Shown one piece after another: positions 1-9,164 of a stretch of DNA of 64,000 nt. This stretch comes from Burkholderia sp. MS389. GTDB lineage: Bacteria > Pseudomonadota > Gammaproteobacteria > Burkholderiales > Burkholderiaceae. Under the pieces are notes generated by a model that searched no databases, was not told the DNA's origin, and was given only the letters and a program-made list of their open reading frames with translations. The DNA lies in the NCBI RefSeq assembly GCF_016899425.1, contig NZ_CP045996.1:992001-1056000 (forward strand), in the 5' to 3' direction. Position numbers and translations under genes: made by a program. The stretch's first letter is position 1. Each line of letters starts with the position of its first letter.

Positions 1-208
1 CACGATCGACGGCCGCCATCCGGACGGCGATCCGCTGAAGCCGCTGGTATGGCTCGTCAATTTCCTCGCGTCGCGCGGCGACGCGGTGCGCGCCGGCCAG
101 ATCGTGACGACGGGCTCGTACGCGGGCGCGATCGACGTGCCGCTCGGCGATGCGCTGACGGTGCGCTTCGGCGAGCTCGGCAGCCTGTCGGTGACGCTGA
201 CCGCTTGA
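1..208 (+). CDS. 2-keto-4-pentenoate hydratase family protein (C-terminal end)
   Basis: This is the last 68 residues of a gene that begins before the window; the frame opens at base 2 and ends at TGA 206-208. The tail reads GDPLKPLVWLVNFLASRG, then AGQIVTTGSYAG and a closing GELGSLSV stretch. That is the usual C-terminal pattern of the fumarylacetoacetate hydrolase/MhpD-type hydratases, which hydrate 2-hydroxypenta-2,4-dienoates in aromatic meta-cleavage pathways. The catalytic metal-binding part is outside the window, so the substrate cannot be judged. The next gene starts 31 bp downstream on the same strand, which suggests an operon. Confidence 0.85.
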   Translation, partial: TIDGRHPDGDPLKPLVWLVNFLASRGDAVRAGQIVTTGSYAGAIDVPLGDALTVRFGELGSLSVTLTA

Positions 209-239
209 CGGGTCAGGTCTCTTTCTCGCCCAGACCGCC

Positions 240-1652
240 ATGTCGCTGACACCGCTTCCCGCCCTGCTCGACGCCATCCTGCGCGCCGTCGCGCGCCGTT
301 ACCGGCTGCCGCCGCTCGAGCGCGCGTCGTCGCTGACCGACGCGACGAATCCGGCCACCGCGCTGGCGATCGTGATCGAGGAAGCGCGCAGGATGCGGGC
401 GGACGGCCACGCGCCCGGCGCCGACTTGCGGCAGCGCTTCATCGATGCGCTCGCGCGGATGATCCGCGACGCGATGGATCCGTCATCCGGCGATCCGTCG
501 TTTCAGGCGTCGGTGCTGCGTCACGATGCGCCGAACGTGCGCGAATACGCGTCGTTGTCCGCGCACGCCGAGCAGGACCGGCGCGCGCTCCACTCGGCCG
601 TCAATGCGATCGCGCACCCGGCCAAGCTCGAACGAAGCGCCCAGGCCTGGCAACGCGACGGCCTCGCGCGCCTGCATGCGGCGGCCACTTCGGCGTCGTG
701 GGCCGAGCTGCACGCGGCACTCGCGCATCTGCTCGCACTGCCCGAGATGGCGACCGACGCGGCGTTCGAGCAGGACATCGTCAAACTGAAGGACAGCCCC
801 GCGCTCGAACGCATGCTGCGGCTCGATGCGCTGGCCGCGGACGAGGACGTCCGTCGCTACCGCGCGCTGTGGGTCCGGCAGGGGCCGCTCGTCGGCAGCA
901 CGGTCGCCGTCGCGCAGGGCGTCGCGTCGCAGCAGCGCGGCGCGGCCGTCGAAGCGCTGGCGGCGCAGGCGCTCGACGCACTGGCGCGCAGGCTCGACGC
1001 GGTGGACGAGCAGCGCACCTACCGCGTCGTCACGTCGATGCGCGTGCCGTCGTCGATCCCGGGCCGGCACGACCGCGCGAAAACCGAATGGGATGCGATC
1101 CTGCTCGAACGCGCGCGCGGCAACGACCCGGCGCCCGCGTGGAACGTGCGCTTCCTCGTCGAGGCGAAGGCGTCCGCGGATGCCGCGACGACCGATCTGC
1201 CGCGGCTGCTGCGCGGCCTGACCCTGCTCGCGCAGGCGGCCCCCGACACGGTCTATGCGTTCGAGACGCACCAGGGCACGGTACGCGTGCATGGCGCATC
1301 GCTGCATGCGCTGACGACCGACGAAGCGGCGCTGCCCCGCGAAGTGCTGTATTGCTGCGACGCGTCGGCGGATGCGACGCCGCGGCTGCTGAGCGCCGCG
1401 AGCCGGATGCAGCTGCTGTCCGCGCAGGCGAGCCTCGAATACGCGAGCGTGTTCGCGCAACGGCCGGATGCCGATCCGGACGGCCTCGGCGTCATCTGGC
1501 ACGCGCTGCTGACCCTGCCGCAATGGCAGGCCGTGCTGCATCAGTACCCGTCGTTACGGCAGGTGCGTGAGCTGATGGTGGCCATCGACGACTTGCGCGC
1601 CGCGCTGGACGAGATGGACGACGGAGGCATCGCCAGCAGCGTGTGCGCGTGA
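240..1652 (+). CDS. Conserved protein of unknown function with a PD-(D/E)xK-like signature
   Basis: A 470-aa soluble protein with no signal peptide or membrane segment. I do not recognise a named family with certainty; I vaguely recall Burkholderia homologues being labelled as a DAHP synthase, but nothing in this sequence shows that. The first 230 residues are alpha-helical and Ala/Arg-rich. Residues 238-310 carry E238 in a helix, then EWD at 283-285, then a strand ending FLVEAK (E308, K310). That spacing is what a PD-(D/E)xK nuclease core shows. It follows the hydratase gene by 31 bp and is probably co-transcribed. No good Shine-Dalgarno is visible before the ATG. The nuclease reading is inference. 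Confidence 0.75.
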   Translation: MSLTPLPALLDAILRAVARRYRLPPLERASSLTDATNPATALAIVIEEARRMRADGHAPGADLRQRFIDALARMIRDAMDPSSGDPSFQASVLRHDAPNVREYASLSAHAEQDRRALHSAVNAIAHPAKLERSAQAWQRDGLARLHAAATSASWAELHAALAHLLALPEMATDAAFEQDIVKLKDSPALERMLRLDALAADEDVRRYRALWVRQGPLVGSTVAVAQGVASQQRGAAVEALAAQALDALARRLDAVDEQRTYRVVTSMRVPSSIPGRHDRAKTEWDAILLERARGNDPAPAWNVRFLVEAKASADAATTDLPRLLRGLTLLAQAAPDTVYAFETHQGTVRVHGASLHALTTDEAALPREVLYCCDASADATPRLLSAASRMQLLSAQASLEYASVFAQRPDADPDGLGVIWHALLTLPQWQAVLHQYPSLRQVRELMVAIDDLRAALDEMDDGGIASSVCA

Positions 1653-1698
1653 TGCGCGAATACAGCCGGCCGCCGCACGGCGCTCGCGCATGGACCGC

Positions 1699-2751
1699 TC
1701 AGTTGGTGAGCACCCCGAACGGCAGCGTCCACCCCGCCAGCCGGCCGCCGTCGCCCCAGCGCCCATCGGTCGCACCGCACGGCAGCAGGATCGGCGCGGC
1801 CGCGCACTCGAGCGTCTCCTTCGGCGTGTGGCCGAATTCCGCCTTGAACAGCCGGTGGAAATACTTCTCGTCGGGAAAGCCGTGCGCCCACGCGATTTCC
1901 GCGATGCGCTGATGCCGGCGCTGCGGATCGCCGAGCACGTGCTACGCGTGACGCAAGCGCCGCCGCGTGATCTGCCGCATCACGCCGCCCTCTTCCTTGA
2001 ACAACTGATAGAGCCGCGCCCGCGATACGCCGATGTCGCGGCAGATCCGTTCGGGCGTCAGATCCGGCTCCAGCAAATGCACGTCGATGTAGCGACGCAC
2101 GCGGTCGACCAGCGCATGCTCGATCGGGCCGCGCGCGTCGTTCAACGCCTGCGCGGTCGGCGACACCGCCGCGGCCAGCAGCAACAGCATCGCTTGCACG
2201 ATGCTCGGCACGTCCTGCATGCGAAGGTTCGGCAGGTTCCGGAACAGCGACAGCATCTGATCGGCGACCAGCCGGCCCACGCCGCTCGTCAGCGTCTGGC
2301 CGTGCATCTGCGCCGCATGGCTCGGTAGCAGGTAGCGGGGCACGACGAGGCTGATCACGTCGCCGGCCTCGACCTTGCAGTCGTTGATCTGCGCGACGTC
2401 GTAGACGAACAGGTCGCCGGCGCCCTTGATCAATTCGGGGCCGCCGGTATGGCTCGCGAGCCGACCGCCGAGCAGCAACGTGAAGCGGATCGAATCCTGC
2501 CCGTCGAGCCGGATCCGCCGGGGGGTGCGGCGAACCGTATAGGTCGGCGCGCGCGAGTGCCAGTGCCGGCCCGACAAGATCAGCGGGCCGAGCGCCGCGC
2601 CGCTGGCTTCCGCGTCGCACGGGCCGTGGCCGCCGTCGTCGTCGAGGCGATAGTCGCACAGCATGTCCTTGACCCAGACGTGGAACCGGTCCGGCTCGGG
2701 GTAGTCGATCGTGCGGAACTTGAAAACAGGGACAAATGCAGCTTGATCCAT
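1699..2751 (-). pseudogene. AraC-family regulator interrupted by an in-frame TAG
   Basis: The frame from ATG at 2751 to the stop at 1699 would encode 350 residues, but codon 270 (1942-1944) is TAG. Residues 1-210 look like an AraC sensor domain. Residues 215-265 hold the first helix-turn-helix (ERICRDIGVSRARLYQLFKEEGG). After the stop the same frame continues with the second half of the AraC DNA-binding domain (RIAEIAWAHGFPDEKYFHRLFKAEFGHTP). There is no frameshift, so a single base change, for example TAC to TAG, explains the break. The truncated product would lack the second helix-turn-helix and probably cannot bind DNA normally. A sequencing error is the main alternative. Confidence 0.85.
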
Positions 2752-2899
2752 GACAGTTTTTTTATCGAACCGGCGGGCAGGAAAGAATCGGTTCGTCGAT
2801 TATCGGACCAAATTGCGCGGGCGCAAGGCCCACGCGATGCATCGTGCCCCTAAGCGATCGACCGACGCCCGATGGCGGGCGCGGTCCTCATCGCGGCCA

Positions 2900-3226
2900 T
2901 CAGCGTTGCGGATGGCATTCCCAGTTGTTGTACGTCGGCCGATCGATCGGCGTGAGCCCCGGAATCATGAACACCGTACAGCCGAAACGCCGCCCCTTGC
3001 CGGTCGTCGCGTCGTAACTCACCTTCTGGCCGCCGAGCCCGTCCTTCTTCCCGTACTGGACGTTGGCGATCGTGATCTCGTCCGACGACGCGAGCCCGAG
3101 CGTCTTCGCGGTCGACGTCTGCACGTCGACCATGTTCATCTGCGTCGAGCCGCACGCGGCGAGCACGAGGCCGGCGACCGTGACGCCCAGCGCGGTCCGT
3201 ACGGTGCAATGCAAGGTTTGCTTCAT
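2900..3226 (-). CDS. Small putative lipoprotein
   Basis: A 108-aa protein starting at the ATG at 3226, preceded by a GGAG ribosome site. The N-terminus is a lipoprotein signal: basic start, hydrophobic run, then the lipobox LAAC with Cys25. The mature part contains YGKKDGLGGQKVSYD and ends in a Cys-containing segment (RFGCTVFMIPGL, WECHPQR), so a disulfide is possible. I recognise no named family. It lies 32 bp downstream of another lipoprotein gene on the same strand and may be co-transcribed with it. Confidence 0.8.
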   Translation of the reverse strand: MKQTLHCTVRTALGVTVAGLVLAACGSTQMNMVDVQTSTAKTLGLASSDEITIANVQYGKKDGLGGQKVSYDATTGKGRRFGCTVFMIPGLTPIDRPTYNNWECHPQR

Positions 3227-3258
3227 GGTTTCTCCTTCGATTTCCCAATGCGAGGCGC

Positions 3259-4764
3259 TTACGTGCCCGGCGTATAAAAGCTGGCCTGGATCTGGCTGCC
3301 GATCGTCGCGACGTACGATTGCCAGAGCAGCGCCATCGCTCCCGTCGCGTTGACGGCCAGCGCGGGCCACGACGCGCTCTGCGGCGCCACCGTCGACGCG
3401 CTCCACGCGCCCTTCCGGTAGCTGGCCGCGATGACGGCCGACGCACCCGGCAAACCGGTGTCCTGCCACGCGGCCGTCACGTTGCCGCCCGCATCGACCA
3501 CGAGCGGCGGGTACTGGAGTGCCGCGCCGTTCAGGTGTTCGGTCAGCCGCTGCAACGGCCCCCAGTTGCCGCTGGCATCGGACACGCTCACCTGCAGCGC
3601 CGCGCCGCCTTCCGCCCACATCGCGGCGGCCACGCCGTTCTCGTTGACGGCGAGCATCGGCGTCGCGATGAAACCGGTCGGCTCGACGATGGCGGGCGCG
3701 ACGGGTTGCGACGGCTGCCACCCGGTGCCGGACACGTAGCGTTGCGACATCGTGGTGGTGGTGAGCTTCCCGCCCGTCACGTCGAGCTGCCCCCAGAGCA
3801 GCGTGATGTCGCCCTTCGCGTCCATGCCGGCCACCGGCGAGATGATCGTCGTGAACAGGCTCGTGTTCGATACGGCCTGATTGACGTCGGTCCAGCCGTT
3901 GGCCGGGTCGTACGTGGCCGTCCACAGCGCCGAGTGCGTATGGTTGGTCTGCCGCCACGCGAGCACGGCGCGGCCGGACGACAGCACCGAGATCATCGGC
4001 CCCACGTTGTCGGTGTCGCCGGTCACCGCGCCCGGCCCGGTCTGCACCGGCATCTGGATCAGCGCCGTCGGCGACCACTGTCCGGACTGCGTGTAGCGCG
4101 TCCATGCGATACGCGTATCGAGCAGGCTGATCGACTGCGTCCACGCGACGAGCGCGTTGCCCTGGCCGTCGATGCCGGCCGAATAGGTCGACCCCGTCAC
4201 GTCCGGCGCGACTTCGAACGCCGCGCCCCAGCCGCCGGCCGGGCTGTACGGGCGTGCCCACAGCGCATACGTGTTCGGGCCCGGCATCCATTCGGTCCAG
4301 AACGCGACGGCCTGCCCGCTCGCGTTGCCGACCACGCGCGACGGGCTCGAGCTCGTCGTGTTCATCGAATGCGAGCCGTCGCCCGTGTCGAGCCGCGTCG
4401 CGGTTCCCCAGCCCGAGCCAGCGGCATAGCGCGCGCCCCACATCTCGTTGCCGTTCGCGCCGGTCGGGCCGTTGGTCATCCACGTGGCGAGCGCATTGCC
4501 GCTCGCGTCGATCGTCACGCTCGGGGCGCCCTCCGGCCCCTTGCCGTCCACCGCGGCGGCCGTCGACCAGCCGGCCTGCGGCTGCGTGGCGCCGCCGCCG
4601 GTCGGGCCGCCTGTCGACCCGCCGCCGGGCGACGTCGAGCCGGACGGCGAACCGGGATTCGTCGGCGTCGACGACGACGCGCCGCCGTTCGTCGCGACAT
4701 CGTCGCCGCCGCATGCGGTCAGTGCGAGCGCGGCCGCCATGACCATCCATGTAATGGGTTTCAT
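3259..4764 (-). CDS. Putative lipoprotein with repeated beta-propeller-like motifs
   Basis: A 501-aa protein. The start at 4764 is supported by an AGAGGA site and by the lipoprotein signal that follows (lipobox LTAC, Cys18). A Ser/Gly/Pro/Thr-rich linker of about 35 residues follows. The rest is built of about seven units of 50-60 residues with a recurring pattern such as 'P.V.IDA.GNALA.W' followed by a Trp-containing 'GW' turn, as in surface proteins with predicted propeller folds. No catalytic motif is seen. It is divergent from the gene at 5216 and upstream of the small lipoprotein at 2900. A role in the outer membrane or cell surface is inferred from the lipobox only. Confidence 0.8.
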   Translation of the reverse strand: MKPITWMVMAAALALTACGGDDVATNGGASSSTPTNPGSPSGSTSPGGGSTGGPTGGGATQPQAGWSTAAAVDGKGPEGAPSVTIDASGNALATWMTNGPTGANGNEMWGARYAAGSGWGTATRLDTGDGSHSMNTTSSSPSRVVGNASGQAVAFWTEWMPGPNTYALWARPYSPAGGWGAAFEVAPDVTGSTYSAGIDGQGNALVAWTQSISLLDTRIAWTRYTQSGQWSPTALIQMPVQTGPGAVTGDTDNVGPMISVLSSGRAVLAWRQTNHTHSALWTATYDPANGWTDVNQAVSNTSLFTTIISPVAGMDAKGDITLLWGQLDVTGGKLTTTTMSQRYVSGTGWQPSQPVAPAIVEPTGFIATPMLAVNENGVAAAMWAEGGAALQVSVSDASGNWGPLQRLTEHLNGAALQYPPLVVDAGGNVTAAWQDTGLPGASAVIAASYRKGAWSASTVAPQSASWPALAVNATGAMALLWQSYVATIGSQIQASFYTPGT

Positions 4765-5215
4765 CGGAATCCTCTTGTTTTCATTTGTCGGCGTACTCTC
4801 GTCTGCCGTTGGGCGGATACGGCGCATCGTTTCGCCCGCACAATCGTTAAGCAATGCTATTGAACAGGCATGGAAACCGGCATCTTCCCGTGTCCATTTC
4901 ATGATCGCTTCCGTCGTGCGGATCAACGCGAATGCCGCTTTCGGCAGCCCTCCCCGTCGTGCAGCGCGGCCCCCGTCAGGTCGTCCATCGTCGGACGTCC
5001 ACCACTGCCGGCTGCATCTTAATTCAAGCGATCCGGATTCAAGGTGGCGTTGCGTCCACACTGAGTGGATTTCCGTTTCGCGGGCGCCGGCCCCCGGCGC
5101 GGCTGGCAGGCCGGCACACTGCCGGACATGACGGCCCGTGAGGTACGATACGCGCCGGGGCAACGCGCCCCCTGAGAGAACCGGCCGTCGCGGCCCCCTA
5201 CCCGACACAAGAAAA
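4765..5215. other. 451-bp divergent intergenic region
   Basis: This region separates the lipoprotein gene (leftward) from the 722-aa exported protein gene (rightward). A possible -10 for the rightward gene is TACGAT at 5143-5148. A GATCCGGATTC stretch near 5031 repeats the sequence ATTCAAG twice, 15 bp apart. A GC-rich hairpin-like stretch lies near 5085-5120. No coding frame here has convincing composition or similarity. Confidence 0.4.
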
Positions 5216-7384
5216 ATGCCAAGAAACCCGACGCTGAACCGAAACCTGTTCGCCGCGCTGGCGGCCAGCCTGCTGTGGATGCCGGCCGCCCATGCGAGCG
5301 GAGACGACGGCTGCTGCGTGCCGAACACGCTCCGGCAGACGTCCTACTCGTGCGGCAACGTACCGATGCTGACGCCCGCCAACGACACGCGCATCAACGC
5401 GATGCTGATGATGGTCGACAGCGCCAAGGTCGCGCAGGTGTTTCCCGACCCGAAGACCATCCCCGCGAAAGAGCGGATCGACCGGATCATCGTGCCGTTC
5501 CCGATGGACTTCTCCGGATGGATCGACATCGGCCAGAAGGCGCCCGACAAGACCGGCGGCGGGACGGATGCCGATGCGTCGTCGAACCGGTACGCGGACG
5601 GCGAAGGCAGCATCTGCCGCAGCATGAGCGCGGGCGCGGACGCGTTCAACGATGCACTGGGCGGCGCCGGCGGCCTGCCCGCCGACGAAGCCGCGCGCCT
5701 GCGCGCGGCGCGCGCCGACATCGCGCAGAAGACCTGTGCCGCGGGCGGCGCGAGTGCCGCGTGGACGAAGCCGCCGGTCAAGTCGCCGCTCGGCCAGCAG
5801 TTCGCCGCGTACCTCGACGGCACGAACGCGTTCTACCGCGCCGACTTCCTCACCGCGACCCGCGCGTTCGCGAACGCCTCGCACAGCGCGGACCCGTGGC
5901 TGAAGGAAACCGGCCTGTACATGGCCGGGCGCGCGCAGTTGAACGCCGCGCAAGCCAACGCATTCGACAACGACAGCCCGACGCCGACGCGCGCGCGCGT
6001 GACGAAGGTATCGCTCGACGCGGCGAACACGGTGTTCCAGACCTACCTGAAGGTGTATCCGAAGGGGCGCTACGCGGTGTCCGCGAGCGGGCTGTTGCGA
6101 CGGGTCGCGTGGCTCGGCGGCAATGTCACGCAGCAGGCGGACCTGTACGGCCATGCGCTCGCGCGCTGGTCGCCGGCGACGTCGAACGTGCCGCTGATGC
6201 AACTCGCGAACGAACTCGACAGCAAGCTGCTGTTCGGGTCGGAATTCGACGCGCGCCAGATCCAGTCGCCGACCGTGCTCGCCACCGTCGACCTGCAGCG
6301 CATGCGCACGTCGGACAGCACCGATGCGAGCCGCAAGCCGATGACGCTGGACGAGCTGCAGGCGCAGAAGCCGCGCTTCGCGAACGCGCCCGCGCTGTAC
6401 GACTACCTGCTCGCGACCTGGTACGTGCAGCTCGGGCACAAGCCGGACGCCGCCCTCGACCTGTTGCCGCAGACGCCCGCCGCGCCGCTCGACTACTTCG
6501 GGCTGAGCCAGCAGGCGCTGCGCGGGTTCGCGCTGGAGGACAGCGGCCAGAACGACAAGGCCCGCCAGCTGTGGCGCGACCTGATCCCGCTCGCGACGTT
6601 CCGCTTCCAGCGCGAAATGCTCGAACTCGCGCTCGCGATCAACCTGGAGCAGGCCGGGCTCGTCAACGACGCGTTCGCCGACGATTCGCCCGTGCAGAAC
6701 GCCGCGATCCGCGGGGTGCTGCTGCAGCGCACGGCCAATGCCGACCTGCTGCGCGCGCAGGCGCAGAATCAGGCGACCACCGGCGCGCTGCGCAGCACCG
6801 CGCTGTACACGTTGCTGTACAAGGAGCTCACGCGTTCGCACTACGCGGACTTCCTCGCCGATACCGCGCTGGTGCCCGGCACGCCCACCGATCCGGTGAA
6901 GCCGTTCGTCGCGGCCGGCGCGAAAAACGAAGACGGCTACACGTGCCTGTCGGCGCGCGACATCGCCGCGACGCTGCAGCAGAATCCCGCCGATCCGAAA
7001 GGGCTGAACTGCCTCGCCGATTTCGTGCGGCTGCATCCGCCCATGTCCGGCCTCGAAAGCGATCCGGTGCCGCTGTGGATCCGCAACGCGTCGAATACGG
7101 CCGCCACGCGCGTGCCGCCGACGCTCGGCGCGACGCCGTCGCAGTTCGCGGGCAAGCCGTACGAGCGGATGTCGAGCTACGTGACGGTGATGGCCGATAC
7201 GCAGGCGAACCCGAACGACCGCGCGTACGCGTTCTATCGCGCGATCAAATGCTATGCACCGGGCGGCTCCAACGAATGCGGCGGCAAGGACGTGCCGAAG
7301 AGCACGCGCAAGCGCTGGTTCGACACGCTGAAGACCGCCTATCCGGGCAGCCCGTGGGCGCAGAAGCTCCGCTACTACTGGTAA
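5216..7384 (+). CDS. Exported helical-repeat protein of unknown function
   Basis: A 722-aa protein. I chose the ATG at 5216 because it is followed directly by a Sec signal peptide (LFAALAASLLWMPAAHA), while the longer frame from 5138 begins with a non-signal, Arg-rich stretch. The mature N-terminus is Cys-rich (DDGCCVPNTL, SYSCGN). The middle, about residues 190-560, is Ala/Leu-rich helical repeats resembling TPR or Sel1-like solenoids. No catalytic motif was recognised. The next gene starts 7 bp after the stop, so the two are an operon. Periplasmic or outer-membrane location is inferred. Confidence 0.75.
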   Translation: MPRNPTLNRNLFAALAASLLWMPAAHASGDDGCCVPNTLRQTSYSCGNVPMLTPANDTRINAMLMMVDSAKVAQVFPDPKTIPAKERIDRIIVPFPMDFSGWIDIGQKAPDKTGGGTDADASSNRYADGEGSICRSMSAGADAFNDALGGAGGLPADEAARLRAARADIAQKTCAAGGASAAWTKPPVKSPLGQQFAAYLDGTNAFYRADFLTATRAFANASHSADPWLKETGLYMAGRAQLNAAQANAFDNDSPTPTRARVTKVSLDAANTVFQTYLKVYPKGRYAVSASGLLRRVAWLGGNVTQQADLYGHALARWSPATSNVPLMQLANELDSKLLFGSEFDARQIQSPTVLATVDLQRMRTSDSTDASRKPMTLDELQAQKPRFANAPALYDYLLATWYVQLGHKPDAALDLLPQTPAAPLDYFGLSQQALRGFALEDSGQNDKARQLWRDLIPLATFRFQREMLELALAINLEQAGLVNDAFADDSPVQNAAIRGVLLQRTANADLLRAQAQNQATTGALRSTALYTLLYKELTRSHYADFLADTALVPGTPTDPVKPFVAAGAKNEDGYTCLSARDIAATLQQNPADPKGLNCLADFVRLHPPMSGLESDPVPLWIRNASNTAATRVPPTLGATPSQFAGKPYERMSSYVTVMADTQANPNDRAYAFYRAIKCYAPGGSNECGGKDVPKSTRKRWFDTLKTAYPGSPWAQKLRYYW

Positions 7385-7391
7385 GCGCCGC

Positions 7392-8099
7392 ATGAAGCGC
7401 ATCGCGTGCGTCGCGCTGCTGCTGGCCGCGCGCGTCGCGCTCGGCGGCACCGTCGACGCCGCGCGGTACGACGCGTTCTGGCTGTGGGCGGGCGTGAAGC
7501 CGCAGGCGGTCGTGCGCGGTGCGCGCATCGTCTACGTGCTGCAAGGACAGATCGAAGCGTCGCCGCAAGACGAGTCGCAGGTGCGCGTGATCGCGCAGGG
7601 CGTCGCGCTGCCGCCCGCGCCCGATGCGCGCGTGTGGCTCGTCTATCGGGCGCATACGCTGCGCTGGACGCCGCGCGTCACGCAGATCATGCTCGCGCAG
7701 CTCGCACGCTGGCGTGCGTCGGGTCGCACGATCGCCGGCATCCAGATCGACTTCGATGCCGGCACGCGTCATCTTCAGGATTACCTTGCGTTCCTGCGCA
7801 CGTTGCGCGATACGTTGCCCGCCGATTGCCGGCTCAGCATCACGGGGCTGCTCGACTGGAGCAGCCGCATCGATACCGACCAGGTCAACCAGCTCAAGGG
7901 GATCGTCGACGAGGTGGTCGTGCAGACCTACCAGGGCCGCCGCACGATTCCCGACTATGCGGCGTACCTGCCGCGCGTCGCGCGGCTGCAACTGCCGTTT
8001 CGGATCGGCGTGATCCAGGGCGGCGAATGGGATGCGCCGCCGTATCTCGCGTCGAATCCGTGGTTTCGCGGTTATGTCGTATTCCTGCGCAACGGTTAG
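7392..8099 (+). CDS. DUF3142 family exported protein
   Basis: A 235-aa protein with a short N-terminal signal (MKRIACVALLLAARVALGG). The sequence YDAFWLWAGV, GIQIDFDAGTRHLQDY and SITGLLDW matches my memory of DUF3142, a TIM-barrel-like family related in layout to glycoside hydrolases; the IDFDA strand has the position of a catalytic strand end in such barrels. It sits 7 bp after the 722-aa exported protein and is almost certainly co-translated with it, so the two probably act together in the periplasm. The substrate is unknown. A strong hairpin follows at 8116. Confidence 0.8.
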   Translation: MKRIACVALLLAARVALGGTVDAARYDAFWLWAGVKPQAVVRGARIVYVLQGQIEASPQDESQVRVIAQGVALPPAPDARVWLVYRAHTLRWTPRVTQIMLAQLARWRASGRTIAGIQIDFDAGTRHLQDYLAFLRTLRDTLPADCRLSITGLLDWSSRIDTDQVNQLKGIVDEVVVQTYQGRRTIPDYAAYLPRVARLQLPFRIGVIQGGEWDAPPYLASNPWFRGYVVFLRNG

Positions 8100-8115
8100 C
8101 GGGTGAAAACACGGC

Positions 8116-8148
8116 GCGGGCGATCGCAGCCGCGGCTGGATCGCCCGC
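8116..8148 (+). terminator. Strong hairpin after the DUF3142 gene
   Basis: A 10-bp outer stem (GCGGGCGATC pairing with GATCGCCCGC) continues, after one unpaired G, into an inner 5-bp stem around CAGCCGCGGCTG. It lies 16 bp after the stop of the rightward operon and before the convergent hydrolase gene. It is followed by CTTC rather than a T-run, so it is a probable but not classical terminator. Confidence 0.6.
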
Positions 8149-8194
8149 CTTCAATCACGGCGCCGCCCGCCGCAGCGGGCCGGCGCCGCCATCC

Positions 8195-9031
8195 TTACGC
8201 CCGCACGAACGCGAGCAGATCGGCGTTGAGCACGTCGGCGTTGACCGTCAGCATCCCGTGCGAATAGCCCGGGTACGTCTTCAGCGTGCCGTTCTTCAGC
8301 AGCTTGATCGACTTCAGCGCGGCATCCGCGATCGGCACGATCTGGTCGTCCTCGCCATGCAGCACGAGCGTCGGAACGGAGATCGACTTCAGGTCGTCGG
8401 TCTGATCCGTTTCCGAAAACGCCTTGATGCCGTCGTAATGCGCCTTCGCGCTGCCTTCCATCCCCTGCCGCCACCAGTTGCGGATCACGCCCTGATGCAC
8501 GGTTGCACCTTCGCGGTTGAACCCGTAGAACGGGCCGCTCGGCACGTCGAGGAAAAACTGCGCGCGATTGTCGGCGAGCGCTTTGCGGAAGCCGTCGAAC
8601 ACCTCGAGCGGCAGGCCTTCGGGGTTCGATTCGGTTTTCAGCATCAGCGGCGGCACCGCGCTGACCAGTACGGCCTTCGCGACGCGGCCGGCCGGCTCGC
8701 CGTGCTTCGCGACGTAGCGCGCCACTTCGCCGCCGCCGGTCGAGTGACCGATATGCACCGCATTGCGCAGGTCGAGCGCCTCGACGACCGCGAATGCATC
8801 CGCCGCGTAATGATCCATGTCGTGACCGTCCGACACCTGCGCCGAGCGGCCATGGCCGCGCCGGTCGTGCGCGATCACGCGATAGCCGTTCTGGACGAAG
8901 AACAGCAGTTGCGCATCCCAGTCGTCGCTGGACAGCGGCCAGCCGTGGTGGAACACGATGGGCTGCGCATCTTTCGGGCCCCAATCCTTGTAGAAAATCT
9001 CGACGTTGTCCTTCGTGGTGACGTACGGCAT
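8195..9031 (-). CDS. Alpha/beta hydrolase, non-heme chloroperoxidase type
   Basis: A 278-aa cytosolic enzyme of the cofactor-free chloroperoxidase/esterase family. The triad is intact: Ser97 in GHSTGG, Asp228 in HGEDDQIVP and His258 in YSHGM. HHGWPLSSDDW at 28-38 forms the oxyanion-hole loop. Family members hydrolyse esters and can make peracids; the true substrate is unknown. It is one of three paralogues in the window (also 20723 and 22402), and the closest to a standard cytosolic form. It is transcribed alone, convergent with the DUF3142 operon. Confidence 0.92.
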   Translation of the reverse strand: MPYVTTKDNVEIFYKDWGPKDAQPIVFHHGWPLSSDDWDAQLLFFVQNGYRVIAHDRRGHGRSAQVSDGHDMDHYAADAFAVVEALDLRNAVHIGHSTGGGEVARYVAKHGEPAGRVAKAVLVSAVPPLMLKTESNPEGLPLEVFDGFRKALADNRAQFFLDVPSGPFYGFNREGATVHQGVIRNWWRQGMEGSAKAHYDGIKAFSETDQTDDLKSISVPTLVLHGEDDQIVPIADAALKSIKLLKNGTLKTYPGYSHGMLTVNADVLNADLLAFVRA

Positions 9032-9164
9032 CGCGGTGCTCCTGTGAGGTGGATGAACGTGGCGAACGGGCCGCCGTCATTATCGGCTTTATTGTGAAAC
9101 CGCGACGCCATCGTGCAATGCGATGGCCGATCATTCACCGGCAGGAAACGAACGACGCAGCGCG

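Noticed and set aside
5031..5053. ATTCAAG repeats as a member of the TTCAG promoter set
   Set aside because: The two copies are 15 bp apart, out of phase with the 10/11-bp geometry, and there is no -10 at the right distance.
5198..7528. A long minus-strand frame opposite the 722-aa protein gene
   Set aside because: Its composition is Arg/Val/His-rich shadow type, and the plus-strand frame has a signal peptide and normal composition.
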